A DNA stretch of 32,983 nt. Origin: Campylobacteraceae bacterium. Lineage in GTDB: Bacteria; Campylobacterota; Campylobacteria; Campylobacterales; Campylobacteraceae. Within the stretch, counting starts at the first letter, position 1. Each line of letters opens with the position of its first letter. Below, piece by piece: positions 17,251 to 26,526 of the stretch. The stretch spans positions 1 to 32,983 of the forward strand of contig JAISGD010000003.1 of assembly GCA_031263195.1 (NCBI GenBank). Reading direction: 5' to 3'. Under the pieces are notes generated by a model, which did not search any database, was not told where the DNA came from, and saw nothing but the letters and a program-made list of their open reading frames with translations. The position numbers were made by a program, and so were the translations under genes.

Positions 17251-17772
17251 TTAATCTTTATAGTTTTTTATAGCCGCGTCAAGAAGTTTTACTGCCTCTT
17301 CCTTGCTTGCAAAACCTTTTAACTTTACCCACTTGTTTGGTTCTAACATTTTATATGTTTCAAAAAAGTTTTTAATACGGTTTAAAACTGCTTTCGGCAA
17401 ATCTTCATAACTGGCAATATCCTCATAAGTAGGATCTATTTTGCTTGTAGGAACAGCTAAAAGTTTCTCATCCATACCACTTTCATCTTCCATCAGTAAA
17501 ACGCCTATCAGTCTGCATGGTATGACCGAGCCTGCCTGCAGTGGATCAGTATTGACAACCAAAATATCCACAGGATCGCCATCATCAGCTAATGTGTGCG
17601 GCACAAAGCCATAGTTAGCAGGATAAAATACCGATGAGTATAAAACTCTATCAACAAATATCGCTCCGCTGACTTTGTCTACTTCATATTTAATATGCGA
17701 ACCGTAAGGTATCTCTATAAGAGCATTTACCTTTTCCGGATTTTGTCCTGTTGAAAGTTTACTTAAATCCAT
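17251..17772 (-). CDS. ppa: Inorganic pyrophosphatase
   Basis: A family I soluble pyrophosphatase of 173 residues that hydrolyses pyrophosphate and so drives biosynthetic reactions, including the tRNA charging done by aspS in the same operon. The family signature is clear: EIPYGSHIKYEVDK, the substrate region YPANYGFVPHT, and the metal-binding DDGDPVDILV. The start has a AAGGAGAT ribosome site. It is nine bases after adk and last in the aspS-adk-ppa operon, followed by a strong terminator. The same trio is found in C. jejuni. Confidence 0.96.
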   Translation of the reverse strand: MDLSKLSTGQNPEKVNALIEIPYGSHIKYEVDKVSGAIFVDRVLYSSVFYPANYGFVPHTLADDGDPVDILVVNTDPLQAGSVIPCRLIGVLLMEDESGMDEKLLAVPTSKIDPTYEDIASYEDLPKAVLNRIKNFFETYKMLEPNKWVKLKGFASKEEAVKLLDAAIKNYKD

Positions 17773-17781
17773 TCTATCTCC

Positions 17782-18354
17782 TTAAATTCTTGTTTTTATG
17801 AAATTTTCCATATCTGAAACTATGCTTTGTATATCTCTCTCACCATTGATTTTTTGTAACGCTCTTTTAGTTGTGTAAAAACTCTGTATCGCTCCAAGAG
17901 GTTCGGAATAAACCTTCATACGATTATTGAAAACTTTTTCATTATCATCGGCTCCGCGCGCGCGTCCGAGCACTCTATCTTTAGCGGTTTGCTCGCTGAC
18001 GGTAACTTCTATAACGCTTACAAGCTGTATGGATTTTTCGTTTTGTAAAATCTCATCAAGTCTTTTCATCTGCTCTGTCGAGCGCGGATAACCGTCAAGC
18101 AAAATAACGTCTTTTGGGCTATTTTTGATAGCTGTAATGATGGTATCCACAACTATATCAAGCGGTACTAAATTGCCTTGAGATATGTAATCATTAATCG
18201 TCTTTCCAAGTTCGCTGCCGCTCTCAGTCTCTGCTCGCAACAATTCGCCTGTAGAGAAATGAACGATTTTATCGCCATTATTTTGCGCGATAATGCTGGC
18301 GTCTGTTGTTTTACCGCTGCCCGGAGCGCCTATTATCAAAAAAAGTTTTTTCAT
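17782..18354 (-). CDS. adk: Adenylate kinase
   Basis: Adk interconverts AMP, ATP and ADP. The 190-residue protein begins [17 protein letters not shown], with the P loop at about residues 9-16, followed by [11 protein letters not shown] and LLDGYPRST (nucleotide-monophosphate binding), and RARGADD in the lid region. The lid is short with no zinc cysteines, so it is a short-form enzyme. An upstream ATG at 18375 lies inside aspS; the ATG at 18354 follows AAGGAA by eight bases and gives the normal N-terminus. It begins one base after the aspS stop codon. Confidence 0.95.
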   Translation of the reverse strand: MKKLFLIIGAPGSGKTTDASIIAQNNGDKIVHFSTGELLRAETESGSELGKTINDYISQGNLVPLDIVVDTIITAIKNSPKDVILLDGYPRSTEQMKRLDEILQNEKSIQLVSVIEVTVSEQTAKDRVLGRARGADDNEKVFNNRMKVYSEPLGAIQSFYTTKRALQKINGERDIQSIVSDMENFIKTRI

Positions 18355-18355
18355 C

Positions 18356-20107
18356 TTATTTTTCCTTTTTATCACGAATTTTTATGCCAAGTTCACGAAG
18401 CTGTTCGACTGACACCGCGCTTGGAGCTTGCGTCAAAGGGCATTGCGCGCGCTGCGTCTTTGGAAACGCTATAACGTCTCGTATGCTCTCGCTTTTGGTT
18501 AGCAGCATTATAAGTCTGTCAAATCCTATAGCTATTCCACCATGCGGCGGCGCGCCGTACTTTAGAGCGTCAAGTAAAAATGAGAATTTGTCGTCTGCTT
18601 CCTCTTTTGAAATACCAAGAATTTCAAATACTTTCTCTTGAATATCTTTTTTGTGAATTCTTATGCTCCCGCCCCCAAGTTCAACGCCGTTTAAAACAAC
18701 GTCGTGCGCTATGGAAGTTATATTTTCAAGTTCTTGCGCATCTATATTTTTAGGCATTGTGAAAGGATGATGCATAGCTTTAACCCTTCCCTCCTCAACC
18801 TCAAACATTTCAAAGTCAAGAACCCACAAGAAATTGAACTCGTCGGGATTTGCGAGATTTAATCTGTTCGCTATCTCGATTCTAAGCCTTCCCATATAAT
18901 CAAGAACGCTTTTTTTAACTCCCGCGCCAAAGAAAACGATATCATCAATCTCCAAATTTACTCTTTTAATCAATTCATTAATTGATTTTTCACTCATAAA
19001 TTTAAGTAAAGGTCCTTTTAATCCGTCTTCTTTCATCTGAAAATATCCAAGACCTTTTGCGCCGAATTTTGTCACAAAATCTTCCAACTCTTTCAAATGT
19101 TTTCTTGAAAAAAACGTATCGCCTTTAGGAACTTTGAGCGCTTTTATGCGATTTTTTTTCGTATCTTTCGCAATGGAGCTAAAAACTTCGTTTGACGAAT
19201 CCAAAAATAGATCCGCAACCTCAACCATAGGCAGATCGTATCTTAAATCCGGTTTGTCGGAGCCGTAAGTTTCCATAGCGTCTTTGAAACTCATTCGCGG
19301 AAACGGTATCTTTATCTCATGTCCGCACGCGCTGAATATATTTTTTAAAAGCTTTTCAGCCACTTCCAATATATCGTTTTGTTCGCAAAAACTCATCTCA
19401 ATGTCTATTTGCGTAAATTCAGGCTGTCTATCGGCTCTTAAATCCTCGTCTCTGAAACATTTTGCTATTTGAAAATATCTGTCAAACCCTGAACACATCA
19501 ACAGTTGTTTAAAAAGTTGCGGAGATTGCGGAAGAGCGTAAAACTCGCCGTTATATATGCGGCTTGGCACTAAATAATCCCTTGCTCCTTCAGGCGTCGC
19601 TTTTGTTAAAATCGGCGTCTCAACTTCCAAAAACCCTAATCCGTCCAAAGCGTTTCTCGCCGCTACCGCCGCTTTGCTTCGCAATTTAAAAGTTTCATAC
19701 GCTTTTGGATTTCTAAGATCTAAAAATCTATATTTAAGTCTTACCTCTTCGCCAACGTTTTGATCCGCTATAACAAACGGCAACGGCTCGCTCGGATTTT
19801 CTACGACAAGCTCTTTAACGACAACCTCGATTTTGCCGGTTTTTAACTTCGGATTTGTCAAACCCTCGCCTCTTAGTCTCACTTTTCCAGTAGCTTTTAG
19901 CACATACTCGTCTCTAACGCTTGAGGCTATTTTATGGGCGTCCACACTATCTTTTGGGTCGCAGACAAGTTGTATAAGTCCGCTGTTGTCGCGTAAATCT
20001 ATAAAAATAACGCCGCCGTGATCTCTATAGCTATTTGTCCAACCGCAAAGCGTAACTTCTTTACCTATATCGTTTTCGCTTAAATGCGCGCAATAATGAC
20101 TTCTCAA
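18356..20107 (-). CDS. aspS: Aspartyl-tRNA synthetase
   Basis: A class II synthetase of 583 residues of the bacterial type: an N-terminal OB-fold anticodon-binding domain ([15 protein letters not shown]), class II motif 2 ([16 protein letters not shown]), a GAD insertion in mid-protein and motif 3 ([12 protein letters not shown]) near the C-terminus. The start is TTG at 20107 with AAGGA nine bases upstream. Campylobacterota usually lack AsnRS, so this enzyme probably also mischarges tRNA-Asn for correction by GatCAB; that is knowledge of the phylum, not seen here. It heads the aspS-adk-ppa operon and diverges from the methyltransferase gene at 20263. Confidence 0.96.
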   Translation of the reverse strand: MRSHYCAHLSENDIGKEVTLCGWTNSYRDHGGVIFIDLRDNSGLIQLVCDPKDSVDAHKIASSVRDEYVLKATGKVRLRGEGLTNPKLKTGKIEVVVKELVVENPSEPLPFVIADQNVGEEVRLKYRFLDLRNPKAYETFKLRSKAAVAARNALDGLGFLEVETPILTKATPEGARDYLVPSRIYNGEFYALPQSPQLFKQLLMCSGFDRYFQIAKCFRDEDLRADRQPEFTQIDIEMSFCEQNDILEVAEKLLKNIFSACGHEIKIPFPRMSFKDAMETYGSDKPDLRYDLPMVEVADLFLDSSNEVFSSIAKDTKKNRIKALKVPKGDTFFSRKHLKELEDFVTKFGAKGLGYFQMKEDGLKGPLLKFMSEKSINELIKRVNLEIDDIVFFGAGVKKSVLDYMGRLRIEIANRLNLANPDEFNFLWVLDFEMFEVEEGRVKAMHHPFTMPKNIDAQELENITSIAHDVVLNGVELGGGSIRIHKKDIQEKVFEILGISKEEADDKFSFLLDALKYGAPPHGGIAIGFDRLIMLLTKSESIRDVIAFPKTQRAQCPLTQAPSAVSVEQLRELGIKIRDKKEK

Positions 20108-20140
20108 AAAGGCTTCCTTGGTGATTTTTAAAAAATTAGT

Positions 20141-20146
20141 AGTATA
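20141..20146 (-). promoter_or_regulatory. -10 element of the aspS operon
   Basis: TATACT on the minus strand lies 34 bases before the TTG start of aspS. No clear -35 box is seen. Confidence 0.4.
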
Positions 20147-20262
20147 TCAAACTCTTTCTTTAAGACTGCTAATTTTAAGCAAAATCCAGCCCTAAGCCCC
20201 AATTTGTAATCTGTCGCTAAACAAAAAAATGATACTATTTTGATTTTTGATAAGGGTTTTTG

Positions 20263-20955
20263 ATGGATTTCTATCAATATAAAAGTGGGTATAGATATAC
20301 AAGCGATGTGATGTTTTTGTACAATTTCGCTCGAAATTTACGACCAAAAGGGGATGTGCTAGATATAGGATGCGGGTGCGGTATTTTGGGATTATTATTA
20401 AAACGTGATTTTCCTTCCGTTGATTTGGCTATGATAGACATACAGGAAGAACATCTTTTTTTGGCAGACAAAAACATAAATTTTAACGTCTTAAGCGCTG
20501 AACTTATTTTAGGCGATTTTGCCGGATATAAATTCAATAAAAAGTTTGACTTTATTGTTTCAAATCCGCCGTTTTATAATAAATTTACAAAAAAGAGCGA
20601 AGATAAAAGGCTTCTAATAAGCCGTTACGCCGACTTTTTACCGCTAAAGACTCTTTTAAACTGCGTTTCTCAAAACCTAAAGCAAAAAGGCTCTTTCATC
20701 TTCTGCTATGATGCAAGGCAAATAGAGGATATACTCGCTGCTTGCGAGTCTGTAAGAGTTAAAATATGCGATATATGTTTCGTCCACCCTAAAGAAGACA
20801 GAGAAGCTTTACTGGTACTTATTCACGCGAAAAAAGACTCAAAATCATACGCTAAAATCCATCCGCCGATTTTTGTTTTCGAGGGAGAGCATTATACGAA
20901 AAAAGCCAAAGAGATCTTCAAGATGGCGGATAGCAGGAGTGTAGATTGCGAATAA
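20263..20955 (+). CDS. tRNA/rRNA adenine-N6 methyltransferase, TrmN6-like
   Basis: A 230-residue class I SAM methyltransferase. The SAM-binding motif LDIGCGCGILGLLL lies near residue 35-48 and the catalytic NPPF (SNPPFY) near 104-109; NPPF/Y marks transfer to an exocyclic amino group of adenine. The N-terminal YQYKSGYRYTSDVMFL resembles E. coli TrmN6 (YfiC), which methylates A37 of tRNA1-Val. The frame also has a TTG one codon earlier; the ATG at 20263 is better spaced from AAGGG. It is the first gene of a tightly overlapping plus-strand chain and its stop lies inside the next gene. Confidence 0.85.
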   Translation: MDFYQYKSGYRYTSDVMFLYNFARNLRPKGDVLDIGCGCGILGLLLKRDFPSVDLAMIDIQEEHLFLADKNINFNVLSAELILGDFAGYKFNKKFDFIVSNPPFYNKFTKKSEDKRLLISRYADFLPLKTLLNCVSQNLKQKGSFIFCYDARQIEDILAACESVRVKICDICFVHPKEDREALLVLIHAKKDSKSYAKIHPPIFVFEGEHYTKKAKEIFKMADSRSVDCE

Positions 20956-21317
20956 TCAAAAAAGAGGGATTTCATTACACTTTTGATGCAGACGCTTGTA
21001 TCGCGTGCGAAGGTAAATGCTGTACAGGTAAAAGCGGGTATATTTGGGTGCAAAAGAGCGAAATTTTAGCTCTTGCATCATTTTTAAAGATAAAAAACGA
21101 AAATTTTATACTACAATATCTCTCCAAAGTTGGTTTTCGCTATACTCTCAAAGAAATACCGTTTCAAGATGGTTTTGCGTGTGTGCTGTTTGACACTGAA
21201 AATCACAACTGTAAGGCTTATGATGTAAGACCTTCGCAGTGTCGGAGTTTCCCTTTTTGGGATTATTGCGCTCAAAATGAATTGGAGGAAGAATGCGTAG
21301 GTATATTGCCGCTATAA
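20946..21317 (+). CDS. YkgJ-type cysteine cluster protein
   Basis: A 123-residue protein with the Cys pattern of the YkgJ/zinc- or Fe-chelating family: CIACEGKCC near the N-terminus and CVLFDTENHNC followed by DVRPSQCRSFPFW. Members probably hold a metal or Fe-S cluster; the molecular job is unknown. Translation starts at TTG 20946, inside the last codons of the methyltransferase gene, and ends inside the start of the TPR gene (25-base overlap), so expression is closely coupled on both sides. Confidence 0.85.
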   Translation: MRIIKKEGFHYTFDADACIACEGKCCTGKSGYIWVQKSEILALASFLKIKNENFILQYLSKVGFRYTLKEIPFQDGFACVLFDTENHNCKAYDVRPSQCRSFPFWDYCAQNELEEECVGILPL

Positions 21318-22540
21318 TTTTACTATCCGCTTTATGTTTTGCCAATCAAAACAATACAAAAGAGAGTTTTGAAGGTGAAAATTTACTCATACTGCAAGCC
21401 CTGGACGCGCAAAAAAGAGGCGAGGGCAACATATCGGGAACACTTTTCAGAGAACTTTACGAAAAGACTGCTGACGAGACATATATCAGAAACTCCATAC
21501 AACTCTTTTTGGCTGCCAATAATTGGAATGATGCAAAACCATTAATCCAAAAAGGACTTGAAGAGTACCCGGAAGATAATGATTATGATCGTTTTTATAT
21601 AGCGCTGCTCGTTAATGAAGGTAATACATCAGGTGCGCTGAAACTTACCGAAGAACTTATAAAGCGTGAAAAAACAGCACAAAATATGCAACTTCTGGGC
21701 GCGATATATTTTTATCAGCAAGAGTACGATATGGCGCTGAAATATTTTGAAGGAGCGTATAACCTTGCGGCAAGCGAACATCTCTTGATACAGATAGCAG
21801 AATTATATATCAAGCTCAACCAAACTCCAAAAGCAATAGCGCAACTTGAAACTTATGCAAGATTAAACGGCTGCACAAAATTGACATGCTATAAACTCAT
21901 AGAGATCTATGGAAAAGAGAGAAATATAAATGGCGTTTTAAATGTTTATAAAAAACTTTATGCGACTTTTAAAGACGATAATGAAGCACAAAAGATTTTT
22001 GAGATTTTAATGTTTCAAAACAAACAAAACGAAGCAGTGGAGTTTTTAGAAAAGAGTGGTTCAAATCAGGACATTTTAATGGAGATGTACATCTACCAAA
22101 AGCAATATGATAAAGCGATAAAGTTAGCCGACACACTCTATCAAGAAACAAATAACGGCGAATATCTATTGAAAATGGCGATTTATGAATATGAGGGCGC
22201 ACAGAATAAAAGCAGTGTTTTACAGTCTGTATCCGAAAAATTTGAACGCTATATTACCGATAAGAGCGACGCTTTATATTTAAACTATTACGGTTATCTT
22301 TTAATAAACCACGATATAAATATCACCAAAGGAATAAACTTGGTGCAAAAAGCGCTGCAATTAGAACCAGATTCACCATATTATCAAGACTCGCTTGCAT
22401 GGGGATTTTACAAACAAAACAGATGTCAAGAAGCTTTGGAAATTATGAAAAAAGTACTTGAAAAATTAAATGATAAAGAAGTGATAGACCACTTTGAAAC
22501 TATGCAATCATGCGAAATTAAAAACACGGAATCAAAATGA
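21293..22540 (+). CDS. Exported tetratricopeptide-repeat protein
   Basis: A 415-residue protein with a signal peptide ([18 protein letters not shown]) and many helical TPR-like repeats through its length, for example [38 protein letters not shown] and a last repeat [20 protein letters not shown]. It is likely a periplasmic scaffold for protein contacts. A pair of cysteines in CTKLTC and two more near the C-terminus are present. The ATG has GGAGGAA just upstream, within the YkgJ gene. The 3' end overlaps trpC as ATGA. No specific partner can be named. Confidence 0.85.
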   Translation: MRRYIAAIILLSALCFANQNNTKESFEGENLLILQALDAQKRGEGNISGTLFRELYEKTADETYIRNSIQLFLAANNWNDAKPLIQKGLEEYPEDNDYDRFYIALLVNEGNTSGALKLTEELIKREKTAQNMQLLGAIYFYQQEYDMALKYFEGAYNLAASEHLLIQIAELYIKLNQTPKAIAQLETYARLNGCTKLTCYKLIEIYGKERNINGVLNVYKKLYATFKDDNEAQKIFEILMFQNKQNEAVEFLEKSGSNQDILMEMYIYQKQYDKAIKLADTLYQETNNGEYLLKMAIYEYEGAQNKSSVLQSVSEKFERYITDKSDALYLNYYGYLLINHDINITKGINLVQKALQLEPDSPYYQDSLAWGFYKQNRCQEALEIMKKVLEKLNDKEVIDHFETMQSCEIKNTESK

Positions 22541-23322
22541 TACTTGATGAGATAATCAAGAAAACAAAAGAGGATTTAAAAAAACGCAAAAGCGATTTTC
22601 CGATAGAGTGGCTTGGACGCTCTCTTGCATACAACAATTTCGCGCCGCGCGATGTAAAGCCTTACCTTCGCGCCACCAAACAAAACCCTTATCGTATTAT
22701 CGCAGAAGTAAAAAAAGCAAGTCCCAGTAAAGGCGTAATCAGGGAAGATTTTGACCCAATAACTATAGCGCAAGCTTATGAAGCGGGTGGTGCGGACGTG
22801 TTGTCTATATTGACAGAACCCCACTTTTTTCAGGGCAATCTTGAATATTTGGCACAGATACGTCGATTTGTGAGCACACCGCTGTTACGAAAAGATTTTA
22901 TTATTGATGAGTATCAGGTTTTGGAAGCAAGCGTATATGGGGCTGACTTTGTACTGTTAATAGTTAAAGCATTGGATAAAAAGACGCTCTCGTCCTTACT
23001 CGAATTCGCGCGAAGATTGGGACTTGAGGCGCTTGTGGAAATACATGATAAAACAGATCTTTTAAAAGCCATCGCCACAGGAGCTGATATTATCGGTATC
23101 AATCACAGAAATCTTGAAACATTTCAAATGGATATGAGTCTTAGTCAAAAACTATTGCCGCTCATACCGCAAGATAAAATCATAGTTGCAGAGAGCGGAT
23201 TGAACGATAAAGAGATGATAACAAATCTCTCGAAAGAGGGTGTGGACGCTTTTTTAATAGGTGAATATTTTATGCGTCAAGATAATATTACGCAAACATT
23301 GGAAAAACTAAAAGAAGTTTGA
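22537..23322 (+). CDS. trpC: Indole-3-glycerol phosphate synthase
   Basis: TrpC closes the indole ring in tryptophan synthesis, turning CdRP into indole-3-glycerol phosphate. The 261-residue TIM barrel shows [10 protein letters not shown] (catalytic Lys), [39 protein letters not shown] and AESG, all at the usual spacing. It stands apart from any other trp gene here and is coupled to its upstream neighbour through an ATGA overlap. No leader peptide or attenuator is present. It is a single-function enzyme, not fused to TrpF. Confidence 0.96.
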   Translation: MILDEIIKKTKEDLKKRKSDFPIEWLGRSLAYNNFAPRDVKPYLRATKQNPYRIIAEVKKASPSKGVIREDFDPITIAQAYEAGGADVLSILTEPHFFQGNLEYLAQIRRFVSTPLLRKDFIIDEYQVLEASVYGADFVLLIVKALDKKTLSSLLEFARRLGLEALVEIHDKTDLLKAIATGADIIGINHRNLETFQMDMSLSQKLLPLIPQDKIIVAESGLNDKEMITNLSKEGVDAFLIGEYFMRQDNITQTLEKLKEV

Positions 23323-24218
23323 ATTTGATACAAGAACGTGAAAAACAGATATATATCATAACTGTTGTGGGTTTGATAATTAACATTTTTTTGGTTGCAT
23401 TAAAACTCATAGCCGGATTTGTGGGACATTCTCACGCTATGGTAGCGGATGCTGCGCATTCGTTGTCAGACTTGATTACGGACTTTATTGTACTTATATT
23501 TGTCAAACTTTCATCTCGTCCGAGTGACGGCGATCACGCTTACGGGCATGGTAAATTTGAAACACTAGCCACTTCCATAGTCGGTTTTGTACTTTTGCTT
23601 GTTGGTTTGGCTATATTTTGGGACGGCACAAAATTAGTTACGGCATACTTTAAAGGCAGCACTTTATATGAACCTAAAATGATAGCTTTTTGGGTCGCGT
23701 TAATCTCTATATTTTTAAAAGAGGCGCTTTATTGGTGGACATATATAAAGGGGAGGGTGATAAAAAGTTCTGTACTTATGGCAAACGCTTGGCATCACAG
23801 AACGGATGCATTCTCTTCCGTAGCTGCTGCTATCGGTATAGGCGGAGCTATATTTTTGGGTGAAAAATGGCGTGTATTAGATCCAATGATGGCTATTGCG
23901 GTGAGTCTGTTTATCATCTATATCGCCGTGAAATTTATCAAATCCTCTATCGATGAACTTTTGGAAAAATCGCTTCCGCCAAAAGTTCAAGAAGAGATAA
24001 TGGAACTTATTAGAGCAGTACACGGCGTGAATGACCCGCACGCTCTCAAAACACGAAAAATCGGTAGTAATATCGCTATAGAAGTACATTTAAGATTTGA
24101 ACCGTCGATGAGCGTCAAAGCAGCTCATGACATCGCTACAGAAGTAGAAGATAAACTTAAAACGAGATACGGCAGCGAAACTCACGTTATAACGCATATA
24201 GAGACTTTAAAATATTAA
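23319..24218 (+). CDS. Cation diffusion facilitator (zinc-type exporter)
   Basis: A 299-residue CDF protein with six membrane helices over about residues 12-215 and a C-terminal cytoplasmic domain ([27 protein letters not shown]). The transport site is visible as HSLSD in helix 2 and HHRTD in helix 5, giving an HD-HD set, which in this family is linked to Zn(II) selectivity, while E. coli YiiP/FieF has [13 protein letters not shown] follows helix 2 as usual. The start is TTG 23319, overlapping the trpC stop by four bases; TTG 23325 is an alternative. It closes the operon, before a palindrome and a terminator. Confidence 0.92.
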   Translation: MNLIQEREKQIYIITVVGLIINIFLVALKLIAGFVGHSHAMVADAAHSLSDLITDFIVLIFVKLSSRPSDGDHAYGHGKFETLATSIVGFVLLLVGLAIFWDGTKLVTAYFKGSTLYEPKMIAFWVALISIFLKEALYWWTYIKGRVIKSSVLMANAWHHRTDAFSSVAAAIGIGGAIFLGEKWRVLDPMMAIAVSLFIIYIAVKFIKSSIDELLEKSLPPKVQEEIMELIRAVHGVNDPHALKTRKIGSNIAIEVHLRFEPSMSVKAAHDIATEVEDKLKTRYGSETHVITHIETLKY

Positions 24219-24225
24219 AATAACA

Positions 24226-24254
24226 CGTTATACCTAATATTATTAGGTATAACG
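24226..24254. repeat. Perfect 14-bp inverted repeat
   Basis: CGTTATACCTAATA, one central base, and its exact reverse complement lie just past the CDF stop codon. No T run follows on the plus strand, but another hairpin with a T run starts at its last base. It may be an operator, part of a bidirectional terminator, or an RNA 3'-end stabiliser. Confidence 0.7.
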
Positions 24255-24286
24255 GCACGCACAGAGAGTCTTAATCGTGCCTTTTA
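24254..24286 (+). terminator. Rho-independent terminator of the CDF operon
   Basis: GGCACG and CGTGCC form a 6-bp stem around a 16-base loop, followed by TTTTATATT. It ends the 20263-24218 operon and overlaps the read-through end (24284) of the convergent secreted-protein gene. Confidence 0.6.
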
Positions 24287-24604
24287 TATTCCAATACCAA
24301 TATAATTAAACTCTTGATAGCGCCACTCTGCAGCATATTTAGTTCCGCCACAATATTGAGGCTACGCCATTTCAAGAAGATTACTCATAAACGGCAGATT
24401 TCTAATACTCTCACTGCATTCATATTCAACTTTGTTTGGCGAACCCGAACCGGAACCCAAATCAACGCCTGTTTCAAAAAACAATTCCGGATAAGCCCTC
24501 ATCTCTTCGCACGTTAATTTGTTATCGTCTAGTGGGTTTACAGTATCGTCAGCACCAACATACATCGCGGCAAAAAGCGCAAAAAAGATAAAAAATTTGC
24601 GCAT
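24284..24604 (-). pseudogene. Small secreted protein interrupted by in-frame amber codon
   Basis: Translation from ATG 24604 gives an 80-residue protein with a signal peptide (MRKFFIFFALFAAMYVGA), then a mature part with cysteines (TCEEM, YECSES), ending LLEMA at TAG 24362-24364. The same frame runs on for 25 more codons to TAA 24284 with protein-like content (PQYCGGTKYAAEWRYQEF), including another Cys. This suggests a 106-residue ancestor cut by one base change. The start has AGGGG seven bases upstream and lies 24 bases after pdxA. No family is recognised. The short form could still be a functional secreted peptide. Confidence 0.6.
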
Positions 24605-24628
24605 TTAATTACCCCTAATTTATATAAC

Positions 24629-25564
24629 TTAAAAATCCAGCACAGGAGTTCTATCGCTCAATCTTACCGCCTCTTTTACCGCATTTATATAACTCTTGGC
24701 TGACGGCTCTTTGCCTTTGTAGGCTATGTCAAAAGCTGTGCCATGGTCGGGCGAAGTACGCGTGATAGGAAGTCCCAAAGTTATATTCACGCTCTCTTCA
24801 AAATATAGAGCTTTTAGCGGTATCAGACCCTGGTCATGATACATGCATATAAAATGTCGGCATTGAGCGCGTGATTTGTCGGTAAAAGCAAAATCCGGTA
24901 CAAGCGGACCAAAGAAAACCTCTCTATTCATCTCTTCATTGGCTCTATTTATCGCTTTTGTGATTTTTGTCTCTTCATCGCCTATGACTCCGCCGTCTCC
25001 CGCATGCGGATTTAACCCCAAAACCCCAATATGTCCAACTCTCAAAGCCTCATATGCATTTATCAAAAATCTGTGTAAAATTTTCGTTTTTATATGCTCG
25101 CTAACATCCTTTAGCGGTATATGATGTGTAAAAAGCAGTGTAAAAAGCTCTTTGCATCCAAGCATCATAATAGCCTTACACCCCAACATATCCTCAAGCG
25201 CATCCGTATGTCCTTTGTAAACGATACCTGCTAAATTCCATGCCTCTTTGTTTATAGGCAATGTCACTATAGCGTCCGCATTGGTAGTTTTAGCTAGAGC
25301 TACAGCTGTTGTAAATGAGTCGAACGAAGCCTCTCCCGCTTTTGCCGAAACGGTTGAGGGAGTTATTTCAAAAACCTCTCCACACTCCTCTGTAGTAAAA
25401 TCCATCGGCACATTCAAGCCCAAAAGCGCCGCGCCCCATTGAAGCATTGTTTCGTTTACGCAATATATCGGTTGACAAAGATTTTTAACCTCTTCATGCG
25501 CTCTTAAAGCTATCTCAAGTCCTATACCGTTCAAATCGCCGACACTTATCGCGATTTTTTTCAT
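24629..25564 (-). CDS. pdxA: 4-hydroxythreonine-4-phosphate dehydrogenase
   Basis: PdxA oxidises 4-phosphohydroxy-L-threonine; the product condenses with deoxyxylulose phosphate through PdxJ to give pyridoxine phosphate. The 311-residue protein starts KKIAISVGDLNGIGLEIAL and carries the substrate and metal motifs YKGHTDALED, LNPHAGDGG and MYHDQGLIPLKAL, with the expected His ligands. It overlaps the pdxJ stop by four bases, as in C. jejuni. Its product supplies the PLP used by the two aminotransferase-fold enzymes in this window. Confidence 0.96.
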   Translation of the reverse strand: MKKIAISVGDLNGIGLEIALRAHEEVKNLCQPIYCVNETMLQWGAALLGLNVPMDFTTEECGEVFEITPSTVSAKAGEASFDSFTTAVALAKTTNADAIVTLPINKEAWNLAGIVYKGHTDALEDMLGCKAIMMLGCKELFTLLFTHHIPLKDVSEHIKTKILHRFLINAYEALRVGHIGVLGLNPHAGDGGVIGDEETKITKAINRANEEMNREVFFGPLVPDFAFTDKSRAQCRHFICMYHDQGLIPLKALYFEESVNITLGLPITRTSPDHGTAFDIAYKGKEPSAKSYINAVKEAVRLSDRTPVLDF

Positions 25565-26340
25565 TTTATCGCTTCTTGCATTTTCACTATAGCCTCTTCA
25601 AGCCCCCAAAAAACGCTTCGAGCAATAATACTTTGACCAATATTTAACTCTTTTATGATTTTGATTTCAGCTATATTTTTTACATTATAATAATTCAATC
25701 CGTGTCCTGCAGCAACAAAAAGTCCCAATCTATCAGCTTCCATTGCGGCATTGATAATCTCTTTTGTGGATTTTTCCAAAAGCATATGTAATTTTTCAGG
25801 ACTTAGTTCAAATTTTTTTACGGAGTTATGAGTATAGCGTAAATTTGTATTGAGCATCGCGTATATATCGGCGTATTTTCCGGTATGCAGTTCAATCCAT
25901 TTAACGTCAAGCTCGCTTGAGAGATTGACCGCTTCCAAAACAGGATCTATAAATAGCGAGACATCTATAGACTCTTTTTTAAATTCTTTGCATACAGATT
26001 TTAATCTATCAAAATACCTTTTTACATCCAATCCGCCCTCAGTAGTAACTTCTTCACGCTTTTCCGGTACTATCGTAACGCGCGCAGGTTTTGCCTCAAG
26101 CGCAATGTTAACTATCTCGTCAGATAGCGAGCATTCAAGATTGACGGGCAGATAAGCGTTCTTGATGATCTCTGATAAATCCTCATCGTGAATATGGCGT
26201 CTGTCCTCGCGCAAATGTATTGTGATTTGATTGACCCCGCACTTTTTCAAAATGGGCAGCGCGTCCAAAGGATTAGGGTCGTTTGTCCTTCTGGCTTCCC
26301 TAAGATAAGCGATGTGGTCGATATTTACGCCAAGCAGCAC
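25561..26340 (-). CDS. pdxJ: Pyridoxine 5'-phosphate synthase
   Basis: PdxJ condenses 1-deoxyxylulose 5-phosphate with the PdxA product. The 259-residue TIM barrel has GVNIDHIAYLREARRT at the N-terminus, ITIHLREDRRHI, NLECSL, a central ELHTGKYAD and AAGHGLNYYNV near the C-terminus, all typical. The start is GTG 26340, eight bases after AAGGA. It leads the pdxJ-pdxA pair and diverges from ilvB across 186 bases. Confidence 0.96.
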   Translation of the reverse strand: MLLGVNIDHIAYLREARRTNDPNPLDALPILKKCGVNQITIHLREDRRHIHDEDLSEIIKNAYLPVNLECSLSDEIVNIALEAKPARVTIVPEKREEVTTEGGLDVKRYFDRLKSVCKEFKKESIDVSLFIDPVLEAVNLSSELDVKWIELHTGKYADIYAMLNTNLRYTHNSVKKFELSPEKLHMLLEKSTKEIINAAMEADRLGLFVAAGHGLNYYNVKNIAEIKIIKELNIGQSIIARSVFWGLEEAIVKMQEAIK

Positions 26341-26372
26341 GATTACTATCCTTATTATTAATTAAAAGCATA

Positions 26373-26378
26373 ATTATA
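26373..26378 (-). promoter_or_regulatory. -10 element of pdxJ-pdxA
   Basis: A perfect TATAAT on the minus strand, about 33 bases before the GTG start of pdxJ. It is back to back with the ilvB promoter in the same intergenic region. Confidence 0.5.
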
Positions 26379-26489
26379 TCAGAATAATACTCTCTTTTTC
26401 TACACTATAAAATCTTTCCGAAATGAAACATAAGAAGACTCGATATGGCTATTTTTACACATAATACGTTAAGTTTGGTCTTTTTTAGA

Positions 26490-26495
26490 TATAAT
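26490..26495 (+). promoter_or_regulatory. -10 element of ilvB-ilvN-lpxD
   Basis: TATAAT within TTAGATATAATTTAG, 31 bases before the ilvB ATG. The leader is too short for a leader-peptide attenuator of the kind that controls ilv operons in enteric bacteria. Confidence 0.6.
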
Positions 26496-26526
26496 TTAGT
26501 TTTTTAATTAAACTTTAGGAGATGTA

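Noticed and set aside
26341-26526. Leader peptide attenuator before ilvB
   Set aside because: The TATAAT box is 31 bases from the start codon, leaving no room for a leader peptide, and no run of Ile, Leu or Val codons is seen.
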